Assembly: GCA_030628905.1 (NCBI GenBank)
Contig: DAOVQB010000074.1
Coordinates: 1 to 19,286, forward strand
Length of the DNA stretch: 19,286 nt
From: DAOVQB01 sp023128935
Lineage (GTDB): Bacteria; Eisenbacteria; RBG-16-71-46; CAIMUX01; WJJG01
Reading direction: 5' to 3'
In this document: positions 7,201 to 14,469 of the stretch, piece by piece
Layout of the letters: each line of letters starts with the position of its first letter
Numbering within the stretch: position 1 is the first letter of the stretch
Made by a program: the position numbers and the translations under genes
Notes under the pieces: generated by a model
Seen by the model: the letters and a program-made list of their open reading frames with translations, nothing else
Told to the model about the DNA's origin: nothing
Databases searched by the model: none

Positions 7201-8493
7201 TCAGCTCTGCTGCCAGCGAGCAAACGCACCCAGTCCAGGGTAGCGCGCCACGTCCTCCAACTCCTCCTCGATGCGGAGCAGACGGTTGTACTTGGCAATC
7301 CTTTCCGAGCGGGAGAGGGAGCCGGTCTTGATGAAGCCAGTGTTCATGGCCACGGCCAGATCGGCGATCGTTGTGTCTTCCGTTTCACCGGAGCGATGCG
7401 AAACCACATTGGTGTATGCGTGCCGCGTGGCCAAGTTCATTGTCTCGAGCGTCTCGGTTACTGAACCTATCTGGTTCAGCTTGATCAGGATCGAGTTGCA
7501 AATGCCTTCTTCGATGCCTCGCCCGAGCCTTTGGGAGTTGGTCACGAATAAATCATCCCCGACGAGCATGACCCTTGAGCCCATGGTCTCAGTCATAAGG
7601 CGCCAGCCTTCCCAGTCGTCCTCGGCCAGGCCGTCCTCGATCGAGACAATCGGGAATTTCTTCATCAGACCATCGAGAAACTGAATCATCTCCTCGGCCG
7701 TGAATTCCGTCTGCTCCTCGGCCTTGAGCATGTAGTTGCCACCCGCGTACATCTCGCTCGCAGCCACATCCAACGCCAGCGCAACCTGGGCCCCGGGTTC
7801 ATAGCCGGCCTTCTCGATCGCCTCGACAATGACTTCGAGGGCTTCTTCGTTGGATTTCAGGTTCGGCGCGAAGCCGCCCTCATCGCCGACGGAGGTCGCA
7901 TACCCGCGGCCCTTGAGGACTTTCTTCAATGTGTGAAAGACCTCGGTTCCCATGCGCAGTGCTTCGGCGAAGGTTTTGGCGCCGGCGGGAACAATCATGA
8001 ATTCCTGAATGTCCACGTTGTTGTCAGCGTGGGACCCACCGTTGAGTACATTCATCATGGGCACCGGCAGGGTGTGGGCGCCCACACCTCCGAGATAGCG
8101 GTAGAGGGGCAGACCGACTGCCTGGGCAGCCGCTCGTGCCACCGCCATGGAGACCCCCAAAATGGCATTGGCGCCCAGCGTTGATTTATTCTCGGTGCCA
8201 TCGATTTCACACATCAGGTGATCGATCATGACCTGCTGGGTTGCATCCTCGCCTAACACCTCGGGCGCGATCTTCTCGTGGATGTTTTCGATCGCCCTGA
8301 GGACGCCCTTACCCAGATAACGCTCCGGATCGCCGTCGCGCAGCTCCAAGGCTTCGTGCTCTCCGGTTGAGGCTCCAGAAGGGACGATGGCGCGACCCAT
8401 AGCACCTCCTGCCAGATGAATTTCTGCCTCCACTGTGGGATTGCCCCGTGAGTCCAAAACCTCCCGGGCTAGCACTTGTTCTATCGTGGTCAT
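7201..8493 (-). CDS. eno: Enolase (phosphopyruvate hydratase)
   Basis: A 430-residue, full-length glycolytic enzyme converting 2-phosphoglycerate to phosphoenolpyruvate in the cytoplasm. The ATG at 8491-8493 follows GGGGAGG with a 5-base gap and gives the usual N-terminus MTTIEQVLAREVLDSRGNP; sixteen upstream in-frame codons are not needed. Family hallmarks visible are SGASTGEHEALELRD, the metal ligands in SIEDGLAEDDW and VGDDLFVTN, the catalytic lysine region ILIKLNQIGS, and the signature SHRSGETEDTTIADLAV. It leads the eno-ftsB transcript. Confidence 0.98.
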   Translation of the reverse strand: MTTIEQVLAREVLDSRGNPTVEAEIHLAGGAMGRAIVPSGASTGEHEALELRDGDPERYLGKGVLRAIENIHEKIAPEVLGEDATQQVMIDHLMCEIDGTENKSTLGANAILGVSMAVARAAAQAVGLPLYRYLGGVGAHTLPVPMMNVLNGGSHADNNVDIQEFMIVPAGAKTFAEALRMGTEVFHTLKKVLKGRGYATSVGDEGGFAPNLKSNEEALEVIVEAIEKAGYEPGAQVALALDVAASEMYAGGNYMLKAEEQTEFTAEEMIQFLDGLMKKFPIVSIEDGLAEDDWEGWRLMTETMGSRVMLVGDDLFVTNSQRLGRGIEEGICNSILIKLNQIGSVTETLETMNLATRHAYTNVVSHRSGETEDTTIADLAVAMNTGFIKTGSLSRSERIAKYNRLLRIEEELEDVARYPGLGAFARWQQS

Positions 8494-8540
8494 CTTGTCC
8501 TCCCCAAATTTCCGGGATCCTATGTGCTTGCAGCCCGGCA

Positions 8541-8569
8541 ACCGTAGGGTTGCGGACAGAACCTGTCAA
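8541..8569 (-). promoter_or_regulatory. Candidate eno promoter with overlapping dyad
   Basis: On the minus strand a perfect TTGACA (8564-8569) is separated by exactly 17 bp from TACGGT (8541-8546), a weak -10. The interval 8538-8553 is an inverted repeat, GCAACC-GTAG-GGTTGC, which covers the -10 and could be an operator or the start of a leader hairpin. The mRNA leader would be about 40 nt. Confidence 0.45.
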
Positions 8570-8784
8570 GTGTGCTGCCAGGCCAATGCGCATTTGCCCC
8601 GCCAGGCGCCCCCTGGTCCTCTTGCGCATGCCCCGCGAGACCGAGAACTACTTATGGGAGATCTCAAGGCGGCCGGAATCGGGACCCTCCGGCGAGAGTC
8701 GCGCAAGCGCTGGACAGCAAATCGAATTGCTTGACCAGCGAACTGTGGCAGCATAGTGTTATCGATCATGTATGCTCTAATCCA

Positions 8785-8814
8785 TTGATATGCAAAGAGA
8801 TAGAGGAGTATAGC
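8785..8814 (+). promoter_or_regulatory. Candidate promoter of the sigma/anti-sigma operon
   Basis: TTGATA (8785-8790), an 18-bp spacer and TATAGC (8809-8814) form a housekeeping-type promoter about 58 bp before the GTG start at 8872. It lies in a locally AT-rich stretch. No clear ECF-type GGAAC/GTC pair for autoregulation was seen. Confidence 0.35.
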
Positions 8815-8871
8815 CAACTCGTCGGGGGGCACGCGCGTGGGGTGGGTGCTGGTGGTCGCCAGGAGGAGTCC

Positions 8872-9465
8872 GTGAGCGGTCCCGCTGACGACGTCGCACT
8901 TGTCAGGCAATGCCTGAAGGGTGATGAATGGGCTTTTGCCAAATTGGTGTCGCTTTACAGCGGAGTTCTATACCGATTGGCCTGGAGGATGCTGCGCAAT
9001 GAAGAGGAGGCTCGCGATGCCGTCCAGGAGGTCTTCCTGCGCGTGTATCGCGCCCTGTCGAGCTTCGATCAGTCGAGGAAGTTCTCGACCTGGATCCTGA
9101 GGATCACCACCAATCACTGTATTGATCGCATTCGGCGACGAAGGATCAAGATGCTCTCCATTGACGTGGCCGACAAGGATGACACCTACCTCCCTGTGGT
9201 CCTTGTCGACGGGAGGCCAACGCCGGAAGCTCGTTATGGACGTACAGCTCTGAGTGAGACTCTAGACCAGATGGTCCTCAGGTTGCCGCCGATCTATCAG
9301 GCTGTGGTTGAGCTGCGGTATAAGCAGCAACTTGCCTACAGTGAAATAGCAGAGGTGTTGGAGATACCGCTGGGAACCGTCAAGGCGCGCTTGCACCGAG
9401 CACACAGGCAACTTAAGGAGAAGCTTCAATCTTCAGGAATCGGTCCGGAAGCGCTGGATCTCTGA
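8872..9465 (+). CDS. ECF-type RNA polymerase sigma factor (sigma-70 family)
   Basis: A 197-residue sigma factor. The GTG at 8872-8874 is preceded by AGGAGGAG at good spacing; the frame extends 100 codons upstream without a start that fits. Region 2 occupies about residues 10-90: AFAKLVSLYSGVLYRLAWRML, then the EEARDAVQEVFLRVYRAL core-binding part and FSTWILRITTNHCIDRIRRRR for -10 recognition. Region 4 (about 125-188) has LPPIYQAVVELRY, LAYSEIAEVLEIPLGTVKARLHRA, the helix-turn-helix for the -35 box. Regions 1.2 and 3 are absent, as in ECF factors (RpoE/SigW-like). The anti-sigma gene follows after 98 bp and is probably in the same operon. Confidence 0.95.
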   Translation: MSGPADDVALVRQCLKGDEWAFAKLVSLYSGVLYRLAWRMLRNEEEARDAVQEVFLRVYRALSSFDQSRKFSTWILRITTNHCIDRIRRRRIKMLSIDVADKDDTYLPVVLVDGRPTPEARYGRTALSETLDQMVLRLPPIYQAVVELRYKQQLAYSEIAEVLEIPLGTVKARLHRAHRQLKEKLQSSGIGPEALDL

Positions 9466-9563
9466 AACCCAGCAGGGATCCTGCGCGTTAGGTGGGGCAG
9501 TGGATCGCCCCCCATGCGAAGGCCGATGGTTGGGGCCAGCCACTAGGGAGCGGAGAAGGGACG

Positions 9564-10199
9564 GTGAGCGACATGGGCTGCACGGAGCGTCAGCAGCAGA
9601 TTCAAGACTACCTGACCGGGGATCTCTCTCCGAGTGCGCAGGAGGATCTGACCGCTCACATGAAGGTCTGTTCATCGTGCCGGAGGGATCTTGAAGCCTA
9701 TCGCATGGTCTTGGCTGCTCTGCCTTCATTGCCAGACCCTTCTGTTCCGGTAGGTCTCTCCGAGCAGGTCATAGCGGCCGTTCACGCCTTGCGCGCGGCG
9801 CGCCGGCCTGAGAGGGAAACAGCCCGTGTGGTTTTGGTCCGCCGCACAGTGATGTACGTTCTAACCTTCGCCTTTGCCATCGCCCTTGGTGCTGCCCTCT
9901 GGGGTTGGGCTGCTCGGATCTCCGCATTTGCCGTGCAGGGCGTGTCGCGAAACCTGTTCACCCTGTGGGATACGGCGAAGGATCTCTGGTATCTGCTGCA
10001 GCTGCTCTCGGAGGTGGCGGGGGTGCTCCAGCCCACCGCACAGAGCCTATGGATGACCGTGCAGCGCGTAGGCGCTCCGCTGACAACCCACGGTTCCCTG
10101 ATTCTGGCGATCTATGGTGGCGTATTGCTCCTGGGAACCTTCCTGTGCTGGCGGGCGTTTTCCCATGGCGGCGAGAGGAGACTGAGCCATGTGTCTTGA
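9564..10199 (+). CDS. Zinc-finger transmembrane anti-sigma factor
   Basis: A 211-residue protein; the GTG at 9564 fits GGAGAAGGG upstream, with an ATG three codons later as alternative. The N-terminus carries a ZAS-type zinc site: Cys6, His32, Cys36 and Cys39 (HMKVCSSC, the H-x3-C-x2-C pattern), the domain that clamps cognate ECF sigma factors. A transmembrane helix follows at about 97-117 and a second at about 178-198, enclosing a roughly 60-residue segment with amphipathic helices. The membrane location suggests that the cognate sigma (the gene just upstream) is released in response to an envelope signal. Its end overlaps the next gene by 11 bp, so the two are translated together. Confidence 0.88.
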   Translation: MSDMGCTERQQQIQDYLTGDLSPSAQEDLTAHMKVCSSCRRDLEAYRMVLAALPSLPDPSVPVGLSEQVIAAVHALRAARRPERETARVVLVRRTVMYVLTFAFAIALGAALWGWAARISAFAVQGVSRNLFTLWDTAKDLWYLLQLLSEVAGVLQPTAQSLWMTVQRVGAPLTTHGSLILAIYGGVLLLGTFLCWRAFSHGGERRLSHVS

Positions 10200-11526
10200 A
10201 CTGTCTTCTGGCTGTAGTGAGTGGCAGGAATCTTCAGCCCGGTACGGGCGCGTCAGTCCGCTTGGCACAGCGCCTGCCAGGAAATGGGGATGGCTGATAG
10301 CCGTGTTATTGCTCGGCTGGACGCCTGTCGTCTTGCCGGCATGGGGCTCCGACCAGAAGGTCATCATTATTGAAGGTGAGCAGACCGACGAAGGCGAAGA
10401 ATCCACAGACAAGATCAGCGTTTCCTTCGGGGGAAGGGGCAAGCACCAGAGGATCATCGTGCGAGGTTCTAGCGTCGACTCCTCCGGTAGGAGCAAGGCT
10501 TCCAATGACTGGGAGCTACAACTGGATCTCGAGGGTCTCGAGAAGAATCTTGAGGAACTGGATGATCAGTGCTTTGGCGGGCCCATGAGCATTGAGGGCG
10601 ACGACGTCGTAGCATTTGGTCGCGATATCACGGTGGCCAGCGGAAAGATCGTTCCAGGAAGCGTGGTCTGCATCATCGGCTCTGCGCATATCCATGGGAC
10701 CGTCAAGGGAGATGTGGTTGCCATTGGCGGGCATGTTGATGTCGCTCCGGGGGCCGTGATCTACGGTGAGACGGTGGCCGTTGGGGGAGGAAACATCTCA
10801 GTTGCAGATGGCGCGGTGATCCATGGCGAGGCAGTGACAGTTGGGGGCCGGGTGCGCAAGGAGCCGCATGCATTGATCGGCAAGCGCGTGGAGATCGCCT
10901 TCATTCCCTCCTTCGGTCACGGCTTCGGGGCAGCTGGAATCGGCTGGCTTGGCTTCTTCTCTCACCTGGTCTTCGTGGGCCTGGTTGGATGGGTTCTCCT
11001 GCTGCTGAGCCGCAAGCGTTGGAGCCTGTCGATTGCCACTCTGAGGCTCCGAGGTTGGGAATCTCTGCTGGCTGGCGTGGGTGGTGGCATCGTCTATACC
11101 ATTGTGATCATTCCGCTGCTCCTGGTCCTGGCCGTGACGATGGTGGCCATCGTGGTGGGAATCCCTCTTGTCCCGGTCCTCGTTTTGCTGTTTCTGACAT
11201 TCCCCATCCCGGGCTATCTCGTCACATGTAGCCTCCTGGGGCTGACCGTCATCGGCGGATCGGGCAGGACCGACCCTACCGCGGACTCAGATGATACTAG
11301 GCCTGAGGACTACCCGACGCGGGGACTCGGCGGCGCCTTTTTCCTTGGACACCTCCTGCTCTCCCTGCCGGGACTGGTAGGTCTACTCCTCGTGGTTTCG
11401 GGAGGAGGGGGCATGGTCTCCAACCTCTTTCTGCTGCTGAGCTTCGCTGTCATCAACCTTGCGATTGCGCTCGGCTGGGGGTCATTCCTGCTATCACGCT
11501 TCGGCCGCCGAGCCCCGGCAGCATAG
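10189..11526 (+). CDS. Bactofilin-like (polymer-forming) beta-helix plus multi-pass membrane protein
   Basis: A 445-residue envelope protein. The ATG at 10189 lies inside the anti-sigma gene's end and has AGGAG upstream. A hydrophobic segment (about 33-50) acts as signal or anchor. An acidic stretch follows, and from about 133 to 235 a series of short glycine- and valine-rich repeats appears (DDVVAFGRDITV, GTVKGDVVAIGG, VAPGAVIYGETVAVGGG, ADGAVIHGEAVTVGGR). Such six-residue-periodic repeats form the right-handed beta-helix of bactofilins and polymer-forming cytoskeletal domains. The C-terminal half has about six to eight transmembrane segments (about 250-440). The same architecture recurs beside ECF/anti-sigma pairs in various bacteria, as far as I recall. 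Its role is unknown; a cell-envelope scaffold or an accessory to the anti-sigma factor are both possible. Confidence 0.8.
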   Translation: MCLELSSGCSEWQESSARYGRVSPLGTAPARKWGWLIAVLLLGWTPVVLPAWGSDQKVIIIEGEQTDEGEESTDKISVSFGGRGKHQRIIVRGSSVDSSGRSKASNDWELQLDLEGLEKNLEELDDQCFGGPMSIEGDDVVAFGRDITVASGKIVPGSVVCIIGSAHIHGTVKGDVVAIGGHVDVAPGAVIYGETVAVGGGNISVADGAVIHGEAVTVGGRVRKEPHALIGKRVEIAFIPSFGHGFGAAGIGWLGFFSHLVFVGLVGWVLLLLSRKRWSLSIATLRLRGWESLLAGVGGGIVYTIVIIPLLLVLAVTMVAIVVGIPLVPVLVLLFLTFPIPGYLVTCSLLGLTVIGGSGRTDPTADSDDTRPEDYPTRGLGGAFFLGHLLLSLPGLVGLLLVVSGGGGMVSNLFLLLSFAVINLAIALGWGSFLLSRFGRRAPAA

Positions 11527-11896
11527 GCATCGACCCGCTCGACATCAGCGTCTGGTCCCGGGGCATCCCCCCCCGGTTGCGCTGGCGCGGATTTCCGTGG
11601 CGCCTGGCCACGACTCCCGGTTGGAAGCTGGGGCCTTGCGACTTGCACCAAGGGACCAGCAGTTCGCACGATATCGAGCTTGGGCTCTGTCCCGGGCATC
11701 ACCTGCCCGCATATCCGTGCAGATCCGCGCAAACCGCCGTAGCTTCTCCCTGCGCGCGGCCAGAGCTTTGCTTGGCCGGCTGCCGTCCGGAGGTTGTAGC
11801 CCGGTTGCCCTGGCGGCAATCGTGCCCGCACGGCGCGCGGCATGGGCCTTGCCAGAGGTGTTGAGACGACAGAGAGCGGATCACCGGGAGGGTGCA
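11527..11896. other. Intergenic region without a supported gene
   Basis: About 370 bp between the bactofilin-like gene and the metalloprotease-like gene. Open frames crossing it have no ribosome sites and arginine- or proline-rich, non-protein-like composition. Two similar stretches (CCCGGTTGCGCTGGCG near 11572 and CCCGGTTGCCCTGGCG near 11802) and a small dyad TTGCC-N5-GGCAA were seen. No clear promoter, terminator or known riboswitch was recognised. Confidence 0.5.
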
Positions 11897-12634
11897 ATGC
11901 GTGGCGGGCAGAGCGCCAGACTGACTGTCCTCATGTTGCTCGCTACGAGCACCGCCTGGGCAACGAGCGGGAATGCGGGAGAGGCCTGGGAGGTGATTGG
12001 ACCCCTCGAGGTCCTTGCATCCTGCCGGCCCGGCGCCTCGGGGCCCCTGTTCACTGATTCCCGGGGCTTCCAATGGCCTCTGATCATGGCTCCCCACGAC
12101 GCCGCAATTCCCAATTGCGGGGCAGGATCCTTCAAGCCGGCGCCCGAGGCCTGGGTGCGCGAGGCCCTTGAGATGATGGACCCCCGCGTCAAGGCCCTCG
12201 TGCACTGCAGGGTGTTCATCCTGCCCTTCCCACGCCGAGGTCTTCTGCGTTCCTCCTGCGACGGCCAGGCCATCTATATCTCTCCCGGGGTGCGTCCCCT
12301 GACGCGGGGGATCGTACATTTTCTCATCTTCCATGAGATCGGCCATCTCATCCAGCGCCGGCTCCTTCCTGACTGGGACGGCGCGGGGTGGCAACGTTAT
12401 CGGAAGATCAGGGGGATTACGGACTCACGTGTCTTCTCGGCCGAGGCCCGCCATGCCGACCGCCCGCACGAGATCTTTGCTGAGGACTTCCGCCTACTCT
12501 ATGGAAGTCCCTGGGCTCGATCGGTGCAACCACTTGAGATTTCACTGGCACCTCCCCTCGAGAGCCTCGATAGCGTTCGGGACTTTTTGGAGGCGCTGCT
12601 CTCGTATCCTGTGGGCAAGCCGCATCAGGGTTGA
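11897..12634 (+). CDS. Exported HEXXH metallopeptidase-like protein
   Basis: A 245-residue protein starting at the ATG at 11897 after GGGAGG. Residues 1-25 look like a signal peptide (basic start, LTVLMLLATSTAWATS). The zinc site is likely His146-Glu147-Ile-Gly-His150 within IFHEIGHLIQRR, with a downstream HEIFAEDFRLLYG block (Glu196) supplying the third ligand, the E-x2-F style seen in gluzincins related to anthrax lethal-factor-type (ATLF-like) peptidases. Two or three cysteines upstream may form disulfides. It probably acts in the periplasm or outside. No propeptide or partner is evident, and the gene stands alone, ending with a 10-bp overlap with the rlmN 3' end on the other strand. Substrate is unknown. 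Confidence 0.75.
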   Translation: MRGGQSARLTVLMLLATSTAWATSGNAGEAWEVIGPLEVLASCRPGASGPLFTDSRGFQWPLIMAPHDAAIPNCGAGSFKPAPEAWVREALEMMDPRVKALVHCRVFILPFPRRGLLRSSCDGQAIYISPGVRPLTRGIVHFLIFHEIGHLIQRRLLPDWDGAGWQRYRKIRGITDSRVFSAEARHADRPHEIFAEDFRLLYGSPWARSVQPLEISLAPPLESLDSVRDFLEALLSYPVGKPHQG

Positions 12635-13689
12635 CCCGGTGGTTGCCCATAGGCCAGGGAGAGCTGACCGCAGGCGGCGCGGATGTCCCCGCCCTTGCTT
12701 TCGCGCAGCGTGACTGCGGGCGCAATGGGCAGCAGGATGTCGCGGAACCGCTGAACCGCATCGGGCTGAGAGGGTTCAAGGTTGGTCAGCGAGTGCGGAT
12801 TCAACACGATCAAGTTGATCTTGCAGTCGTGTGCGCTGGCCAGATGAGCCAACCGTTTCGCATCCTCCACACCATCGTTCCAGCCTTTGATTAAAATGTA
12901 CTCGAACGTCACCCGGTTGCCGGTTTTCCGATGATAGTCCGCTAGCGCAGGCAGCAGTTGCTCGATCGGATACTGCCGGTTGATCGGCATGAGTTCAGAC
13001 CGTACCTCATTGGTTGTCGCGTTGAGCGACAGGGCCAGCCGCACGGTAACCGGTTCGCTGGCGAGCCTGCGGATCTGTGGCAGCAGTCCCACCGTGCTAA
13101 CCGTCATCCGGCGGCGACCGACGGCCAGGCCATGATCCTCATTCAGAACCTCAAGGGCCGGGACGAGTGATCCGTAGTTCGCAAGGGGCTCACCCATGCC
13201 CATGAAAACCAGGTTGAAGTGGCCTGAACCCCCAGCAGCCTGGATTTCGTCGCGCACGATGAGGACTTGAGAGAGAATCTCATGCGGGGTCAGGTTGCGT
13301 TTCAACCCCATTGCGGCGGTAGCACAGAAGCGGCAGCCATAACTGCAGCCAACCTGAGTGGAGACGCAGATGGTGTCGCGTGCATCGGTGCGGATCAGGA
13401 CTGCTTCGACCTGAAGGCCGTCTGATAGGCCGAAGAGGAACTTGCGCGTGGATCCATCACTCGAGACCTGTGTCAAGACCACGGGCAACCGGTCCAGGGA
13501 ACAGGTGCGAGCCAGTCGTTCTCTCAGCTGATTTGGCAGGCTGGTCATCTCCGTGAAGTGCCTGACGCCCTTGGCATATATCCACGAGGCTATCTGCTTG
13601 ATCCGGAACGGCGGCTCATTTTCAACTTCTTCTATTTGTGCAAGTTGCGGTGTTGTGAGACCAATCAGTTTCTTGAAGCTGGAGGGCAC
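12625..13689 (-). CDS. rlmN: Dual-specificity 23S rRNA/tRNA adenine C2-methyltransferase RlmN
   Basis: A 354-residue radical-SAM enzyme that methylates C2 of A2503 in 23S rRNA and of A37 in some tRNAs. The GTG at 13687-13689 follows AAGGA at seven bases. Cys115, Cys119 and Cys122 in GCSYGCRFC bind the iron-sulfur cluster; Cys108 in ICVSTQVGC and Cys340 in RAACGQL match the two cysteines of the methyl-transfer cycle. Other family marks are FMGMGEPLANY, STVGLLPQI, LALSLNA and FEYILIKGWND. Length and motif order are normal, so the enzyme should be active. Confidence 0.97.
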   Translation of the reverse strand: MPSSFKKLIGLTTPQLAQIEEVENEPPFRIKQIASWIYAKGVRHFTEMTSLPNQLRERLARTCSLDRLPVVLTQVSSDGSTRKFLFGLSDGLQVEAVLIRTDARDTICVSTQVGCSYGCRFCATAAMGLKRNLTPHEILSQVLIVRDEIQAAGGSGHFNLVFMGMGEPLANYGSLVPALEVLNEDHGLAVGRRRMTVSTVGLLPQIRRLASEPVTVRLALSLNATTNEVRSELMPINRQYPIEQLLPALADYHRKTGNRVTFEYILIKGWNDGVEDAKRLAHLASAHDCKINLIVLNPHSLTNLEPSQPDAVQRFRDILLPIAPAVTLRESKGGDIRAACGQLSLAYGQPPGQP

Positions 13690-14129
13690 AGATGGTTCCT
13701 TACCTTGCTATTGCCGTCGCCAGCAGTAAGATGAGCTCAGAAACCGCCGTATGAAGCCAGGTCGGGCTGATCGGGGGCACGATAGCACCTGACGCGCGCA
13801 AGAGCCATGCCACATTGGCCGATCAATAGGATGGGAGGGGGCCGCAACGCGCAGCCGCCATAGGTGGCGTGACCGATTCCATGTGGGTTGATATGGATGA
13901 GTACAGTGGGACGAGTCCCATGCATGTTAGCACTGGGGGGAATGACGAGCCTACAGATCTAAGTGTTTATGGGTCTTGACAGAAGAGCCTCTTTCACATA
14001 TTGTGAATGTGAGATGGGAAGTTGCCTCCCGGGCACGCCTTCGGCCAATACGCCACGCGCGCATGGCCGGCGCGGACGGAGGCGCACCCCCCTCCCGGTG
14101 GTGTGTGTTCAGAGCCAGGAGGAAGTGCC
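13690..14129. other. Intergenic region upstream of rlmN and of the small secreted protein gene
   Basis: About 440 bp. The right part holds the strong rightward promoter at 13976-14004 listed separately. The left part holds two small dyads, CGCCA-TAGG-TGGCG (about 13856-13869) and TGGGAC-GA-GTCCCA (about 13907-13920), with no T-run after either. No convincing rlmN promoter and no protein-like frame were found. Confidence 0.55.
13976..14007 (+). promoter_or_regulatory. Strong sigma-70 type promoter with a 15-bp operator-like dyad
   Basis: TTGACA (13976-13981), exactly 17 bp, then TATTGT (13999-14004) gives a near-consensus promoter. A perfect inverted repeat TTCACA-TAT-TGTGAA (13993-14007) covers the -10 box, an ideal place for a repressor. 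Predicted start near 14011 leaves a 119-nt leader before the ATG at 14130. The half-sites face the opposite way from a CRP site, so a CRP operator is not implied. Confidence 0.7.
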
Positions 14130-14444
14130 ATGTATAAGCGGTACACAGACCCACCCCCACAGGCCCTTCTCTTCATGATGCTTAGCGCCATGTGTTTGGT
14201 TCTCCTGCTAATGCCGTTACTGGTTCCAGCCGCGGCGGAGTCCCCTGAAGCGGATGATCCTGGATCCCATTCCAGCATCGCCACAACGGAGGCCTCGACT
14301 GGGGAGAATCCGTCTCCCGCCGGGAACGGTGAGGGAGACCCCTCTTCTGACGGAGATCCGGACGACTATGATCAGGTGCCCCCAGGGGTTGAAGAGATCA
14401 ACGACCTCTGCCGGGATCTCTATCTAGTGCTGAATCGCTGCTAG
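14130..14444 (+). CDS. Small exported acidic protein of unknown function
   Basis: A 104-residue protein with a strong ribosome site (AGGAGG, 7 bases before the ATG). Residues about 11-36 are a hydrophobic signal peptide or anchor ending in VPAAAES, a plausible signal peptidase I site. The remainder is a low-complexity acidic segment rich in Ser, Gly, Pro, Asp and Glu. A short conserved-looking C-terminal end follows, EEINDLCRDLYLVLNRC, with two cysteines and an amphipathic pattern. I do not recognise a family. It has its own strong promoter and lies 25 bp before the sigma-54 activator gene, so the two are probably co-transcribed. It could be a secreted signal, a ligand of the regulator or a modified-peptide precursor; none of these is shown. 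Confidence 0.7.
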   Translation: MYKRYTDPPPQALLFMMLSAMCLVLLLMPLLVPAAAESPEADDPGSHSSIATTEASTGENPSPAGNGEGDPSSDGDPDDYDQVPPGVEEINDLCRDLYLVLNRC

Positions 14445-14469
14445 GCAGGAGAAGGTAGGGCTCCAGACC

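Larger units (their letters stand above)
8494..8871. other. Divergent intergenic region between eno and the ECF sigma gene
   Basis: About 380 bp without a supported gene. It holds the leftward eno promoter and the rightward sigma-factor promoter listed separately. Open frames that cross it have no ribosome sites and no protein-like composition. A TTGACC at 8731-8736 with a poor -10 (TAGTGT, 17 bp on) is a second, weaker rightward promoter candidate. Confidence 0.6.

Noticed and set aside
10262..10277. TTGGCAC-N6-TGC, a second sigma-54-like site with correct GG-N10-GC spacing
   Set aside because: It lies inside the coding sequence of the bactofilin-like protein, lacks the full TTGC, and no gene start follows at a suitable distance; probably chance.
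11699..12394. 231-codon minus-strand open frame opposite the metalloprotease-like gene
   Set aside because: Shadow of the real gene in GC-rich sequence; the plus strand has signal peptide, HEIGH motif and ribosome site.
13993..14007. CRP/FNR binding site at the promoter dyad
   Set aside because: The half-sites are TCACA-N3-TGTGA, inverted relative to the CRP consensus TGTGA-N6-TCACA, and the spacing differs.
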